Shown here: one piece after another, positions 10,659 to 18,582 of the stretch
Layout: each line of letters begins with the position of its first letter
Position numbering within the stretch: the stretch's first letter is position 1
Assembly (NCBI GenBank): GCA_900757415.1
Contig: CAAENU010000038.1
Location: 1 to 40,195 of the forward strand
Direction of reading: 5' to 3'
Source: an uncultured Oscillospiraceae bacterium
Lineage (GTDB): Bacteria > Bacillota > Clostridia > Oscillospirales > Oscillospiraceae
Length of the DNA: 40,195 bases
The notes under the pieces: generated by a model
Told to the model about the DNA's origin: nothing
Databases searched by the model: none
Seen by the model: only the letters and a program-made list of their open reading frames with translations
Made by a program: the position numbers and the translations under genes

Positions 10659-11381
10659 TCAGCCGTTATTTTTTTCACCCAGATACGCCTTGCGCACGTC
10701 GTCATTGTTCAAAAGATTCCGGCCGGTATCCTCCATCACAATACGGCCGTTTTTCAGCACATAACCACGGTCGGCAATGCTCAGGGCCATCTTGGCGTTT
10801 TGCTCCACCAGCAGCACGGTGGTACCGCTGTCGCGTACGCTTTTTATAATATCGAAAATGCCCTTGATGACCAACGGCGCCAAGCCGGTCGAGGGTTCAT
10901 CCAGCATGATCAGATCCGGCTTTGCCATCAGCGCGCGCGCCACGGCCAGCATCTGCTGCTCGCCGCCGGACAGCGTTTTGCCCAGCTGCTTTCTCCGCTC
11001 CTCAAGGCGCGGAAACAGCTCAAACACCTCCTGCATACTCTTCTGGATCCCGGGCTTATCCTTGTGACGCAGATATGCCCCCATCTCCAGATTCTCCGTA
11101 ACCGTCATATCCGGAAAGATCCGCCGGCCCTCCGGCACCAAGGAAAGGCCCTTGGACACAACCTGCTCGGCACCGAGCGCCGTAATCTGGGCGCCGTTAT
11201 AGATGATGGTGCTGCCTTTCTGCTTGGGAATCATGCCGGAAATTGCCTTGAGCGTCGTGCTCTTGCCAGCGCCATTGGCGCCAATAATCGTAACGATCTC
11301 GTTTTTCTCCACATGGATATTTATGCCATGCAGAACCTCAATACTGCCGTAGCTGACATGCACATTCCGCAGTTCAAGCAT
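10659..11381 (-). CDS. livF: Branched-chain amino acid ABC transporter ATPase LivF
   Basis: Second ATPase of a HAAT-type importer, 240 residues. Walker A GANGAGKST, signature LSGGEQQMLA, Walker B LIMLDEPSTG. I placed the start at the ATG at 11381 (protein begins MLELRNVHVSYG) because AAGGAGG lies nine bases upstream. The ATG at 11390 directly abuts that Shine-Dalgarno sequence. The gene overlaps the livG end by eight bases, so they are translationally coupled. Last gene of the operon. Confidence 0.95.
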   Translation of the reverse strand: MLELRNVHVSYGSIEVLHGINIHVEKNEIVTIIGANGAGKSTTLKAISGMIPKQKGSTIIYNGAQITALGAEQVVSKGLSLVPEGRRIFPDMTVTENLEMGAYLRHKDKPGIQKSMQEVFELFPRLEERRKQLGKTLSGGEQQMLAVARALMAKPDLIMLDEPSTGLAPLVIKGIFDIIKSVRDSGTTVLLVEQNAKMALSIADRGYVLKNGRIVMEDTGRNLLNNDDVRKAYLGEKNNG

Positions 11382-12150
11382 CTTCCTCATCCTCCTTGCC
11401 CAGATATGCCTCGATCACCTGCTGGTCGGCGCTGATCTCTTCCGGCGTTCCAAAGGCGATACATTCTCCGAAGTTGAGCACCATGATTTTATGGGAGATG
11501 TTCATGACAACGTCCATCTTATGCTCGATCAGCACCACCGTGATGCCCATGTCCCGCATCCGCAGCACACGCTGGGACAGCTGATCCAGCTCCTGCGTGT
11601 TCAGGCCGGAGGCCGGCTCATCCAACAGCAGCAGCTCGGGCCTTGTGGCCATGGCACGGGCAATCTCCAGATTCTTTTGCATACCGTAGGAAAGGCTGCC
11701 CGCTTTTTCATTGGCTACATTTGCCAAGCCCATAAAATCCAGAATTTTCATGATTTCTTCGCGGGACTGCTTCTCCTGCTTGCGCTTAGCCGGCAGAGAG
11801 AGCATCGCGGTAATGGGATCGTAGGTCATGCGGCAGTGCTGACCCACCAGCGCGTTATCCATCACGGACATATCCTTGAAAAGGTTGATGTTCTGGAACG
11901 TGCGCGCCAAGCCGATGCGGGTACGCTGGTAGGGCTTGAGGGAGGTGATATCCTGCCCTTTGAAATATACCTTGCCGGAGGTGGGCTGGTAGAAGCCGGC
12001 AATCAGGTTGAAAAGGGTGGTCTTTCCGGCACCGTTCGGCCCGATCAGTGCCGTGATCTCCCCTTCTTCCGCTTTGAAATTCACATTATCGACAGCTTTC
12101 AGGCCGCCGAACTGGATACCGATATCCCGGGTTTCCAAAATACAGCTCAT
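11374..12150 (-). CDS. livG: Branched-chain amino acid ABC transporter ATPase LivG
   Basis: First ATPase of the importer, 258 residues, cytoplasmic face. Walker A GPNGAGKTT, signature LSYGMQKNLEIARAMA (the usual SGG is SYG here, common in LivG), Walker B LLLLDEPASG, and the long LivG insert with KRKQEKQSREE. ATGA overlap with the end of livM shows tight coupling. Confidence 0.96.
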   Translation of the reverse strand: MSCILETRDIGIQFGGLKAVDNVNFKAEEGEITALIGPNGAGKTTLFNLIAGFYQPTSGKVYFKGQDITSLKPYQRTRIGLARTFQNINLFKDMSVMDNALVGQHCRMTYDPITAMLSLPAKRKQEKQSREEIMKILDFMGLANVANEKAGSLSYGMQKNLEIARAMATRPELLLLDEPASGLNTQELDQLSQRVLRMRDMGITVVLIEHKMDVVMNISHKIMVLNFGECIAFGTPEEISADQQVIEAYLGKEDEEDA

Positions 12151-13172
12151 ACCTGCGCCTCCTCATCCGCCGTCTCTGCTTTCCTTTTTTTACCAAGCCT
12201 GATGGTTCCGGACAGCACGCCGTCCACCCAGTCCACCAGTCCGCCCAGACCCTTTGGCGCAAAGATGATGATCGCCACCACCGCCGCGCCGTACAGCACC
12301 AGCCGGAACTCGCCGATAAAGCGCATTGCTTCGGGCAGGATCGTCAGGGCAATGCCGCCGAGAATGGCGCCCGGAATAGAGCCGATACCGCCCACCACCA
12401 TCATGGCAAGCAGCGAGGCCGACTCCACGCTGGCAAAGGTTTCGGGGCTGATGTAACGCATTTCATGGGCGTAAAATGCGCCGGCGATTCCTGCGAAGAA
12501 GGCAGAAACCATGAAGGCTACCATCTTGTAGGTCACAACATTGACGCCCATCGCCTCGGCGGCAATGTCATTGGCGCGGATGGCCAGCATGGCGCGGCCG
12601 GAACGGGAATGAAGCAGATTGTAGGTCAGCACAACGATCAGTACCAAGCCGATCAGCATCAGGTAATAGAAACGGTTATAGCTTTTAAAGGAAATGCTGA
12701 AGATTTCAATGGCGGGGATCTTGGTAATGCCCTTGGTGCCGCCGGTGAGCCACTCCATATTCTTAATGCACTGGTAAATGATCTCGCCAAAGGCCATGGT
12801 CGCAACAGAGAAATACATGCCCTTTAAGCGCAGCGTCGGCAGGCCCAGCAGCAGGCTGAACAGCGCGGAAATCACACCGGCGCCGATAAAGCCCAGCAGA
12901 ATGGGCATTCCCAGTTTTGTTGTCAGGATCGCGGCGGTATAGGCGCCGATCCCGAAGAAAGCAATATGTCCCACGGACATCAGCCCGGTAAAACCGGACA
13001 GAACATTCAGGCTAATGGTCAGTATGGCAAACATCATGGAGATATTCGCCATATGCAGAATATAATTGTTGACGCCGGTAAAAGGCAGGAGAACTGCCAG
13101 CGCCAAAATGACCCAGATTCTGGTGCGCTTATAGATTTTCTGCGCAGGATTCAGATTATTTTTCATTTCCAC
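12147..13172 (-). CDS. livM: Branched-chain amino acid ABC transporter permease LivM
   Basis: Membrane permease of 341 residues with repeated hydrophobic helices. The family motif lies in the LPTLRLKGMYFSVATMAFGEI region, with RSGRAMLAIRANDIAAEAMGVN as the ATPase-contact loop. The start is most likely GTG at 13172, seven bases after GAGGTG; the in-frame ATG two codons on is too far from the SD. Ends with a Lys/Arg then Glu-rich tail and overlaps livG by four bases. Confidence 0.95.
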   Translation of the reverse strand: MEMKNNLNPAQKIYKRTRIWVILALAVLLPFTGVNNYILHMANISMMFAILTISLNVLSGFTGLMSVGHIAFFGIGAYTAAILTTKLGMPILLGFIGAGVISALFSLLLGLPTLRLKGMYFSVATMAFGEIIYQCIKNMEWLTGGTKGITKIPAIEIFSISFKSYNRFYYLMLIGLVLIVVLTYNLLHSRSGRAMLAIRANDIAAEAMGVNVVTYKMVAFMVSAFFAGIAGAFYAHEMRYISPETFASVESASLLAMMVVGGIGSIPGAILGGIALTILPEAMRFIGEFRLVLYGAAVVAIIIFAPKGLGGLVDWVDGVLSGTIRLGKKRKAETADEEAQV

Positions 13173-13185
13173 AATCGTTCACCTC

Positions 13186-14061
13186 TCAGACCTTTCGAAT
13201 ATCCTTCTTGCCCATGATACCGGAGGGCTTTACGACCAGGGTCAGGAAGAGGATCAGGAACGCAATCGCCGTCTGCCACGTGGAGGAGCCGTAGGTAGCA
13301 GCCAGGGACTCCAGAATTCCCAGTGTGATGCCGCCCACCATGGAGCCGGCATTGGAGGCAATTCCGCCAAACAGTGCCGCAGCAAAGCCCTTATTGCCAA
13401 ATGTGAGTCCCAGAGAGGCAATCACAAAATATTTGGGGGACAGAAGAATCCCGGCAAAACCGCCAATGGCAGAGGACAGCACAAAGGTCAGGGACATGCA
13501 CTGGCGGACATTGACGCCCATCAGGCGGGCAGCTTCACGATCCTGCGCCGTGGCGCGCATCGCTTTGCCAATGCGGGTCTTTTTCAGGAAAAGCATCAGC
13601 AGCACCACCAGCAGAATACCGATGACCGTATTCCAGATGTCCTGCGGCACAACCATCAGCCCGCCGATATTGATGGCCTTATTGCCAAAGATGCTGGGGA
13701 AAGAAAACGCATCCGCGCCGAAGATGATCTGGATCAGGTTGCGTAGAAAAATACCAACGCCGATCGTGGCAATCAGGCGCCGCTGGTTTTCTGCGTTGAT
13801 CAGCGGGCGGAATGCACACAGCTCGATAAGATAACCGATTACGATGCACATCAGCACCGCAGCGGGAATCGCCAGCCACATGGGAAGGCCAATATATGTA
13901 TACGCGATCAGCGCCGTGAACGCGCCGACCATGACCATATCGCCCTGCGCAAAATTGAGCACACCCCATGTGTTATAAATCAGAACGTATCCGATGGCGA
14001 TCAAGCCGTAAATACTGCCCAGCGCCAGACCCTGAACCAGCTGTTGCAGAAAGAATGTCAT
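13186..14061 (-). CDS. livH: Branched-chain amino acid ABC transporter permease LivH
   Basis: Partner permease, 291 residues with about eight hydrophobic helices. Typical LivH start MTFFLQQLVQGLALGSIYGL and contact loop KTRIGKAMRATAQDREAARLMGVN. The ATG at 14061 follows AGGAGGAGAGG; an ATG eight codons earlier gives an atypical Arg-rich head. Thirteen bases separate it from livM. Confidence 0.95.
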   Translation of the reverse strand: MTFFLQQLVQGLALGSIYGLIAIGYVLIYNTWGVLNFAQGDMVMVGAFTALIAYTYIGLPMWLAIPAAVLMCIVIGYLIELCAFRPLINAENQRRLIATIGVGIFLRNLIQIIFGADAFSFPSIFGNKAINIGGLMVVPQDIWNTVIGILLVVLLMLFLKKTRIGKAMRATAQDREAARLMGVNVRQCMSLTFVLSSAIGGFAGILLSPKYFVIASLGLTFGNKGFAAALFGGIASNAGSMVGGITLGILESLAATYGSSTWQTAIAFLILFLTLVVKPSGIMGKKDIRKV

Positions 14062-14131
14062 GATACCTCTCCTCCTAATCGCCAATTCATAGAACTGCTT
14101 CTATGGCTGACGAGATATTTCGTATTTAAGC

Positions 14132-14158
14132 AGGAGCGGGGCCGCAGACCCCGCTCCT
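14132..14158 (-). promoter_or_regulatory. Stem-loop between livJ and livH
   Basis: Ten-base GC-rich perfect stem (14132-14141 with 14149-14158), loop of seven, no U-tract on the minus strand. In binding-protein operons such hairpins protect the 3' end of the binding-protein message and raise its level over the permeases; that role is inferred here. Confidence 0.55.
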
Positions 14159-14177
14159 ATTGACTGGCTGTGTGAAA

Positions 14178-15359
14178 TCACTTTGCCAGCTGGTAGCCGC
14201 CGCCCTCGGTCAGCTCCACCATCAGGATCTCCTGGCGGACAGCATCGCCGTTTTCATCCACGGTGATATTGCCGGTGGCAAGATCCATATTCTTAATTTG
14301 CTTCATACCCTCCATGATACCGTCGCTCGTCAGCTCACCATAGGTCTTCAGGCTGTAACGGAGGCCTTCTGCCAAAACATACATGGTATCGTAGGACATG
14401 GCATTATTGGAGTCGGCCATATCGTGGTACTCTGCCTCGAAATTCTCAATGAATGCGGCGGAAAAATCGTTAACCGCATCGGCACCGGCCAAGAAAGTCT
14501 GGCTGTTGATCACACCGACCACATTTTCGCCGCCCAACTCATACAGCTTTGCATTGGTCAAACCGCCGCCGCCCAGCAGGGGCAGATCACCCATTCCCAG
14601 CTCGGCAGCCTGATTGGCAATGGTAGCGCCCGGTGCATACATGCACCACATAATCAGGCAGTCGCAGCCGGCAGCCTTAACATTTTGCAGCTGGGGCGTC
14701 ACATCGGCGGCCGTGGCCTCAAACGCTTCGTCCGCAGCCAGCTTCATGCCCTTGTCCTTCATGATCTGCAAAATCACATCGCGGGCGCCTCCGCCATAGT
14801 CGTCATTCTGATACATCAGGCCGATCTTCTCATAGCCTGCATCGATGGCGTAGTTCACCACCGCACCGGCCTGCAGCAGGTCACTGGCCTGAACACGAAC
14901 CACATACTGATATCCGCTGGTGGTAATCGCGGCACCGGAGGAAATCGCCGTCAGGTGGGGAATCTGCTCGTTCTGCGTTACCTCCAGGGCGCCCAGCGTA
15001 ACGGAGCTGTTGACCGAGCCGATCACCGCCACAACCTCATTGTTGTTGATCAGCTTATTGACCACAGAGACCGCCGTTGTCGCATCATTCTCATCGTCTT
15101 CGCTGATGACCTCAATCGGACGTCCTTCAATGCCGCCGGCAGCATTGATCTCCTTCACGGCCATCATGACGCCCTCCTGCTGGGACAGGCCCACCGCCGC
15201 ATTTGTGCCGGACATGGGGCCAAACAGGCCGATTTTGATCGGATCGCCGGAAGCGCCTTCGCCGCCGTTGCTGTCACCGCCGTTGCTTCCGCCGCCACCG
15301 CAGCCGATCAGCGTGAGCATCATAAGCAGAACCAAGAGAATCGCAAGAATCTTTTTCAT
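14178..15359 (-). CDS. livJ: Branched-chain amino acid binding lipoprotein (LivJ-type)
   Basis: Periplasmic-binding-protein family 6 receptor, 393 residues. Signal peptide with lipobox LIGC (C20), then a Gly/Ser-rich linker (GGGGSNGGDSNGGEG) that tethers the domain to the membrane. The receptor fold begins DPIKIGLFGPMSGTNAAVG. It feeds the LivHMGF transporter downstream. Strong AGGAGG upstream. Its promoter overlaps a candidate GntR operator (15501-15520), so supply-dependent control is likely. Precise ligand (Leu/Ile/Val, or another amide) is not readable. Confidence 0.93.
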   Translation of the reverse strand: MKKILAILLVLLMMLTLIGCGGGGSNGGDSNGGEGASGDPIKIGLFGPMSGTNAAVGLSQQEGVMMAVKEINAAGGIEGRPIEVISEDDENDATTAVSVVNKLINNNEVVAVIGSVNSSVTLGALEVTQNEQIPHLTAISSGAAITTSGYQYVVRVQASDLLQAGAVVNYAIDAGYEKIGLMYQNDDYGGGARDVILQIMKDKGMKLAADEAFEATAADVTPQLQNVKAAGCDCLIMWCMYAPGATIANQAAELGMGDLPLLGGGGLTNAKLYELGGENVVGVINSQTFLAGADAVNDFSAAFIENFEAEYHDMADSNNAMSYDTMYVLAEGLRYSLKTYGELTSDGIMEGMKQIKNMDLATGNITVDENGDAVRQEILMVELTEGGGYQLAK

Positions 15360-15499
15360 GTGGTACCTCCTATTATTGTTCTATTTTCAAACACGATTGT
15401 GGTGCTTGACGAAATCACGCCGTCCGCTCCAAAAAGAGAGCTTCCGGCACAGCTTCCTCTCACGCGGCAGAGGATGGGAACAGCTTTCTGATTTTCCAG

Positions 15500-15528
15500 A
15501 TTGTATACAATATACATTTAGAAATAAA
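15500..15528 (-). promoter_or_regulatory. Candidate livJ promoter overlapped by operator
   Basis: Minus-strand TACAAT (15500-15505), 17-base spacer, poor -35 TTTATT (15523-15528) that shares bases with the gntR terminator. The -10 is inside the TTGTATACAA operator, so binding would block RNA polymerase. The weak -35 limits confidence. Confidence 0.45.
15501..15520. promoter_or_regulatory. Operator copy 1 (TTGTATACAA-type), livJ
   Basis: TTGTATACAATATACATTTA. The palindrome TTGTATACAA plus a right-hand ATACATTT extension is repeated at 16316-16335 and, with small changes, at 16498-16517. Probable target of the adjacent GntR/FCD regulator. Confidence 0.6.
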
Positions 15529-15553
15529 ACGGATAGCCTGATCCGTTTTATTT
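15522..15553 (-). terminator. Terminator of the gntR regulator gene
   Basis: Perfect 13-base stem (15522-15534 with 15541-15553), loop AGCCTG, ending in TTTTATTT on either strand. It begins three bases past the gntR stop and uncouples gntR from livJ. Confidence 0.8.
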
Positions 15554-15555
15554 AG

Positions 15556-16260
15556 TTACTGCCTATTTTTCTTCATCCGGGCATTGCATCCGTCGATATG
15601 GGCGCTCAGCGCTTCTATATATGCCTTTTGATCTTTGCGGTTCAGCGCATCCCAAATGGCCATATGCTCACGCAAAGCTTTCCGCCGCAGCTTCCAGCTG
15701 TCCAGTGAAGTAATCTGAGGCTGCAGCTCCGCCTGCCCGGCCTCACGCTTCACGGTAAAGGTGATGGGCGCATAATTCTCCAAAAACTCTAAAAGTTTGA
15801 TGTGAAACGGCATTTTACTGGCACACAGTAAAATATGGTTAAACCTGTCATAGTACCGAAAGAATCCTTCGCTGTCCTTTTCATCTACGGCAAATGCACA
15901 GGCTGCGTTGCAGCCGGCCATAGCGGATAGCTCGGAATGCGTGATATTTTCTACTGTCTCCGTCACACAGCTCATTTGCAGCTGCGACCTGAGACGCACC
16001 ACCTCTTCAACCTCAGACTGTGTTAAATACTCGCGTGCCGTGGCACCGCGTTTTGGCTGAAAATCGACAAGGCCATCCCGCTCCAGCAAGCGCAGCGCTT
16101 CCCGCACAGGTGTACGGCTAATCCCCAATTTCTCTGCATAGGCCGTTTCAATGATCCGCTCGTGGGGCTGGATCCGTCCGGACAAGATATCGGAGCGCAG
16201 ACACTCATATGCGTAGGCGCAATCTGACTTGGGAGGGCTGCTCAAGGTAATATCAGTCAT
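15556..16260 (-). CDS. GntR-family transcriptional regulator, FCD subfamily
   Basis: About 234 residues. N-terminal winged helix-turn-helix (AYECLRSDILSGRIQPHERI, then AEKLGISRTPVREALRLLERDGLV) and an all-helical FCD ligand domain with VVRLRSQLQMSCV, FNHILLCAS and HMAIWDALNRKD. FCD regulators usually bind small organic acids or amino acids. I chose ATG 16260 behind GAGGGG; ATG 16290 is also possible. Divided from livJ by a terminator but sharing an operator motif with it and with its own upstream region, so it is probably a local, self-regulating controller of the liv operon. Confidence 0.9.
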   Translation of the reverse strand: MTDITLSSPPKSDCAYAYECLRSDILSGRIQPHERIIETAYAEKLGISRTPVREALRLLERDGLVDFQPKRGATAREYLTQSEVEEVVRLRSQLQMSCVTETVENITHSELSAMAGCNAACAFAVDEKDSEGFFRYYDRFNHILLCASKMPFHIKLLEFLENYAPITFTVKREAGQAELQPQITSLDSWKLRRKALREHMAIWDALNRKDQKAYIEALSAHIDGCNARMKKNRQ

Positions 16261-16315
16261 AGTCCCCTCATGCTGTTTCTGTATTCGCATCCTATCTTTG
16301 TTTCATCGGCAGGAA

Positions 16316-16335
16316 TTGTATACAAAATACATTTG
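16316..16335. promoter_or_regulatory. Operator copy 2, gntR upstream region
   Basis: TTGTATACAAAATACATTTG, matching copy 1 in 18 of 20 bases. It lies just downstream of the gntR -10, where binding would repress its own gene. Confidence 0.6.
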
Positions 16336-16344
16336 CTTTCTTTT

Positions 16345-16373
16345 AATATACTTAAAAAACTGCGCAATTGCAA
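16345..16373 (-). promoter_or_regulatory. Sigma-A promoter of gntR
   Basis: Minus-strand TTGCAA (16368-16373), 17-base spacer, TATATT (16345-16350), about 85 bases before the chosen start. Confidence 0.6.
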
Positions 16374-16497
16374 TTCTTTTTTTAGATATATCGCTCAATT
16401 TATCCGTTATTTACATGTACGGTTTGAACATTTTGTCTATATCGACAGTTTTTTCATTCGATATCCCTTCCAATTATGCCGAAAAGAGCGGCATAAA

Positions 16498-16517
16498 CTG
16501 TATACAATATATACTTT
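16498..16517. promoter_or_regulatory. Operator copy 3, upstream of gntR
   Basis: CTGTATACAATATATACTTT, a close variant of copies 1 and 2. It is about 125 bases upstream of the gntR -35 with no gene start beside it. The surrounding 16374-16612 is AT-rich and non-coding; I find no gene in it. Confidence 0.5.
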
Positions 16518-16612
16518 CTGCCACATCCAATCCAGCCCATATATAATTGCTATTTCATTTCCCCTGTTGACACTGTTTATATATGATAGCAAGATGCGGC
16601 GGAAAGAGCAAG

Positions 16613-16638
16613 CAGGCAGCGGCAAATGCCGCTGCCTG
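16613..16638 (-). terminator. Hairpin after lexA, possible terminator
   Basis: Twelve-base perfect stem (CAGGCAGCGGCA arm, 16613-16624, with 16627-16638) and then CTTGCTCTTTCC on the minus strand. The U-tract is weak. Core shared with the hairpin after secA. Confidence 0.55.
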
Positions 16639-16684
16639 ACAGTATAAGATGCGGGAACTGCTTTCCGTGCAAAAGGGCGGGTGT

Positions 16685-17326
16685 CTATCGATAGGTGCGG
16701 ATCACGGCGCTGACCTTTCCCAAAATGGTGGCATTGCGGCCGTCAATGGGACTATAGGTATCATTTTCCGGCATAAGCCACACCTGCCCGTCCTTGCGCT
16801 TCAGGCGCTTCACCGTAGCCTCATCCTCAATAAGCGCCACGATGATCTCGCCGTTATGGGCCTCCTGCTGCTGGTGCACCACCACCAGATCACCCGGGAG
16901 AATGCCTGCATTGAGCATGGATTCCCCCCGCACGCGCAGAGCAAAATACTCGCCGTCCCGCCCGCCGGTATCAAAGGTCAGATAATCCTCAATGCATTCC
17001 TGCGCCAGAATCGGCGTTCCGGCGGCCACCGTTCCCACAATCGGAACACGGCCGCTGGGCGGCTCTTCCACATGGGCACTCTGGGGCACCGCAGACACCG
17101 CTAAACGCTCCGGCGGCTGGGCCAGTGTGATGGCACGTCCCTTGCGGCCGGATTTATTGATCACACCCAGTTCCTCCATGTGCTTCAGGTGGAAGTGAAC
17201 CGTTGAGGGAGACTTCAGGCCAACCGCTTCTCCAATTTCACGAACAGAAGGGGGATATCCCTGCTCTTTCAGCGTCCGGGCGATGTAATCGTAGATTTTT
17301 TGCTGCATTTTTGTCATCTGCGTCAT
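16685..17326 (-). CDS. lexA: SOS repressor LexA
   Basis: Repressor of DNA-damage genes that cleaves itself when RecA is active. 213 residues. N-terminal winged helix (MQQKIYDYIARTLKEQGYPPSVREIGEAVG region), cleavage bond A102-G103 in VAAGTP, catalytic S136 (RGESM) and K173 (TVKRL). The start ATG at 17326 follows AGAGGGG; an upstream ATG 21 codons earlier would place the promoter inside the gene. Its -35 is covered by an SOS box, so autoregulation is expected. Divergent from secG. Confidence 0.97.
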   Translation of the reverse strand: MTQMTKMQQKIYDYIARTLKEQGYPPSVREIGEAVGLKSPSTVHFHLKHMEELGVINKSGRKGRAITLAQPPERLAVSAVPQSAHVEEPPSGRVPIVGTVAAGTPILAQECIEDYLTFDTGGRDGEYFALRVRGESMLNAGILPGDLVVVHQQQEAHNGEIIVALIEDEATVKRLKRKDGQVWLMPENDTYSPIDGRNATILGKVSAVIRTYR

Positions 17327-17357
17327 ATATGTCCCCTCTTTCCCATATATTGTTATG

Positions 17358-17386
17358 AGTATACCATATCCCTCGCAGAATTGCAA
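17358..17386 (-). promoter_or_regulatory. Sigma-A promoter of lexA
   Basis: Minus-strand TTGCAA (17381-17386), 17-base spacer, TATACT (17358-17363), about 25 bases before the ribosome binding site. Confidence 0.75.
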
Positions 17387-17396
17387 CATTTGTTCT
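17383..17396 (-). promoter_or_regulatory. LexA binding site (SOS box)
   Basis: AGAACAAATGTTGC fits the Firmicutes consensus CGAACnnnnGTTYG at GAACnnnnGTT with one changed outer base. It overlaps the -35 of lexA. Confidence 0.75.
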
Positions 17397-17417
17397 AAAA
17401 TATTTTTGTTTTTTCAC

Positions 17418-17446
17418 TTGCTTTTTGGCATTGACTGTGGTAATAT
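17418..17446 (+). promoter_or_regulatory. Sigma-A promoter of secG
   Basis: TTGCTT (17418-17423), 17-base spacer, TAATAT (17441-17446). The leader then carries an 8-bp inverted repeat (17466-17473 with 17481-17488). Confidence 0.55.
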
Positions 17447-17513
17447 TAATTTTACTGTGATAGCTATGCCTGTTGATCGGACAGGCATGAAAATACGTTT
17501 GGAGGGTTTCCGT

Positions 17514-17756
17514 ATGCTTCTCGTTGTTACCATTCTGCAGCTGATCGTTGCGTTGGCGTTGATTCTGATCGTACTGTTCCAGTCCGGCAAGAGTCAGGGT
17601 TTGTCCGGCACCATCGGCGGTATTGCCGATTCCTATATGGCCAAGAGTAAGGCTCGTTCTCTGGATGCCAAGTTGGCCAAGAGCACCAAGTGGTTGGGTG
17701 GCGTGTTTGTTGTGCTGACACTGGTGCTGAACTGCATGATCGCAGCCGGCAAATAA
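17514..17756 (+). CDS. secG: Preprotein translocase subunit SecG
   Basis: Small channel subunit, 80 residues, two membrane helices: VVTILQLIVALALILIVLF and LGGVFVVLTLVLNCMIAA. The loop has the SecG hallmark QSGKSQGLSGTIGG. Start ATG at 17514 follows GGAGGG by seven bases and gives the usual SecG N-terminus (MLLVVTILQ). Stands alone with its own promoter and terminator; in many Firmicutes it precedes rnr and smpB, which are absent here. Confidence 0.95.
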   Translation: MLLVVTILQLIVALALILIVLFQSGKSQGLSGTIGGIADSYMAKSKARSLDAKLAKSTKWLGGVFVVLTLVLNCMIAAGK

Positions 17757-17770
17757 ATAATAAGCTGATA

Positions 17771-17803
17771 AGAACTCCCGGTGCAGCACCGGGAGTTCTT
17801 TAT
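17771..17803. terminator. Bidirectional terminator between secG and the deacetylase gene
   Basis: Perfect 14-base inverted repeat (17771-17784 with 17786-17799) then TTATT on the plus strand. Overlaps the stop of the convergent minus-strand gene and so serves both. Confidence 0.8.
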
Positions 17804-18540
17804 TCATTGCAATCGGTCTCCCGGGCATAGCAGTATGTCTCGCCCGGCGCCGCTTCTATCCCCCGAAGTGACAGCAGCTCCGACACGGTGACAAAGTGAT
17901 AACCCTGCTGCTGCAAATGGTCGATCGCCTGCAGCGCCGCTGAAACGGAATTGAGATAGCGGTCATGCAGCAGGATAATGTCCCCGTCAGATATCTGGCG
18001 ATAAAGAATATCCAGAATTTTCTCCGCATTCTTGCTTTTCCAGTCTTCCGTGTCCACCGACCAGCCGATCACAGGCACGGTCAATGCCTGCCGCTCCTCT
18101 TCTGACAGCAGGCCATACGGTGGACGCACCCAGTAGTCCCCCGCCCCCAGCAGGCGATGCAGCAGGGCGTCGTTCTTCGCCATGTCCTCCGCGGCTTCCC
18201 GGACAGACAGCTTATCCAGTTCCTTATGGTCATAGGAGTGGTTCCCCACCTGATGGCCCTCGGCCGCCATGCGCTCCACAATATCCGGATCCTTTACCAC
18301 CTGACAGCCCACCACGAAGAATGTGGCGTGTACATTCCGCGCTTTCAGGCCATCCAGCAATTGCGGCGTACATCGGGGCGAGGGGCCGTCGTCAAAGGTC
18401 AGGGCAACATATTTGCTTCCATCCTCCACCAATGCGGTATTGTCTATAGCAGCCGCGGCGCTTTCTGTCTTTGGCTGCCGCGTGCCTGCGCAGACGGCCA
18501 CCAGCAGCAGCGCCAGTATGATGATCCAATGTCGCTTCAT
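17800..18540 (-). CDS. Polysaccharide deacetylase (NodB domain), secreted or membrane-anchored
   Basis: A 246-residue carbohydrate esterase family 4 enzyme, probably acting on peptidoglycan or another cell-surface glycan. An N-terminal hydrophobic segment (IIILALLLVAVCAG) exports or anchors it; C17 is not in a good lipobox. NodB motifs: D50-D51 in TFDDGPSP, H101 and H105 in HSYDH, RPPYG (139-143), W160 with DTEDW, and LLHD (191-193) with the last catalytic His. GAGGGGG lies upstream of the start and a TATACT -10 at 18557-18562 with a poor -35. Sporulation (PdaA-like) use is possible but not shown. Confidence 0.9.
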   Translation of the reverse strand: MKRHWIIILALLLVAVCAGTRQPKTESAAAAIDNTALVEDGSKYVALTFDDGPSPRCTPQLLDGLKARNVHATFFVVGCQVVKDPDIVERMAAEGHQVGNHSYDHKELDKLSVREAAEDMAKNDALLHRLLGAGDYWVRPPYGLLSEEERQALTVPVIGWSVDTEDWKSKNAEKILDILYRQISDGDIILLHDRYLNSVSAALQAIDHLQQQGYHFVTVSELLSLRGIEAAPGETYCYARETDCNE

Positions 18541-18582
18541 CCCATCACCCCCTCACAGTATATGCGGGGTATTCCGGGATAC

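Noticed and set aside
13300..13850. Plus-strand frame of 169 codons opposite livH
   Set aside because: Shadow of the livH permease; no start signal.
16567..16595. TTGACA as a plus-strand promoter
   Set aside because: No -10 at 16-18 bases (only TATGAT at 9), and nothing is encoded downstream on the plus strand.
16229..16647. Plus-strand frames of 105 and 125 codons in the gntR-lexA gap
   Set aside because: AT-rich, overlap operators and the gntR promoter, no SD, no domain; low-complexity composition.
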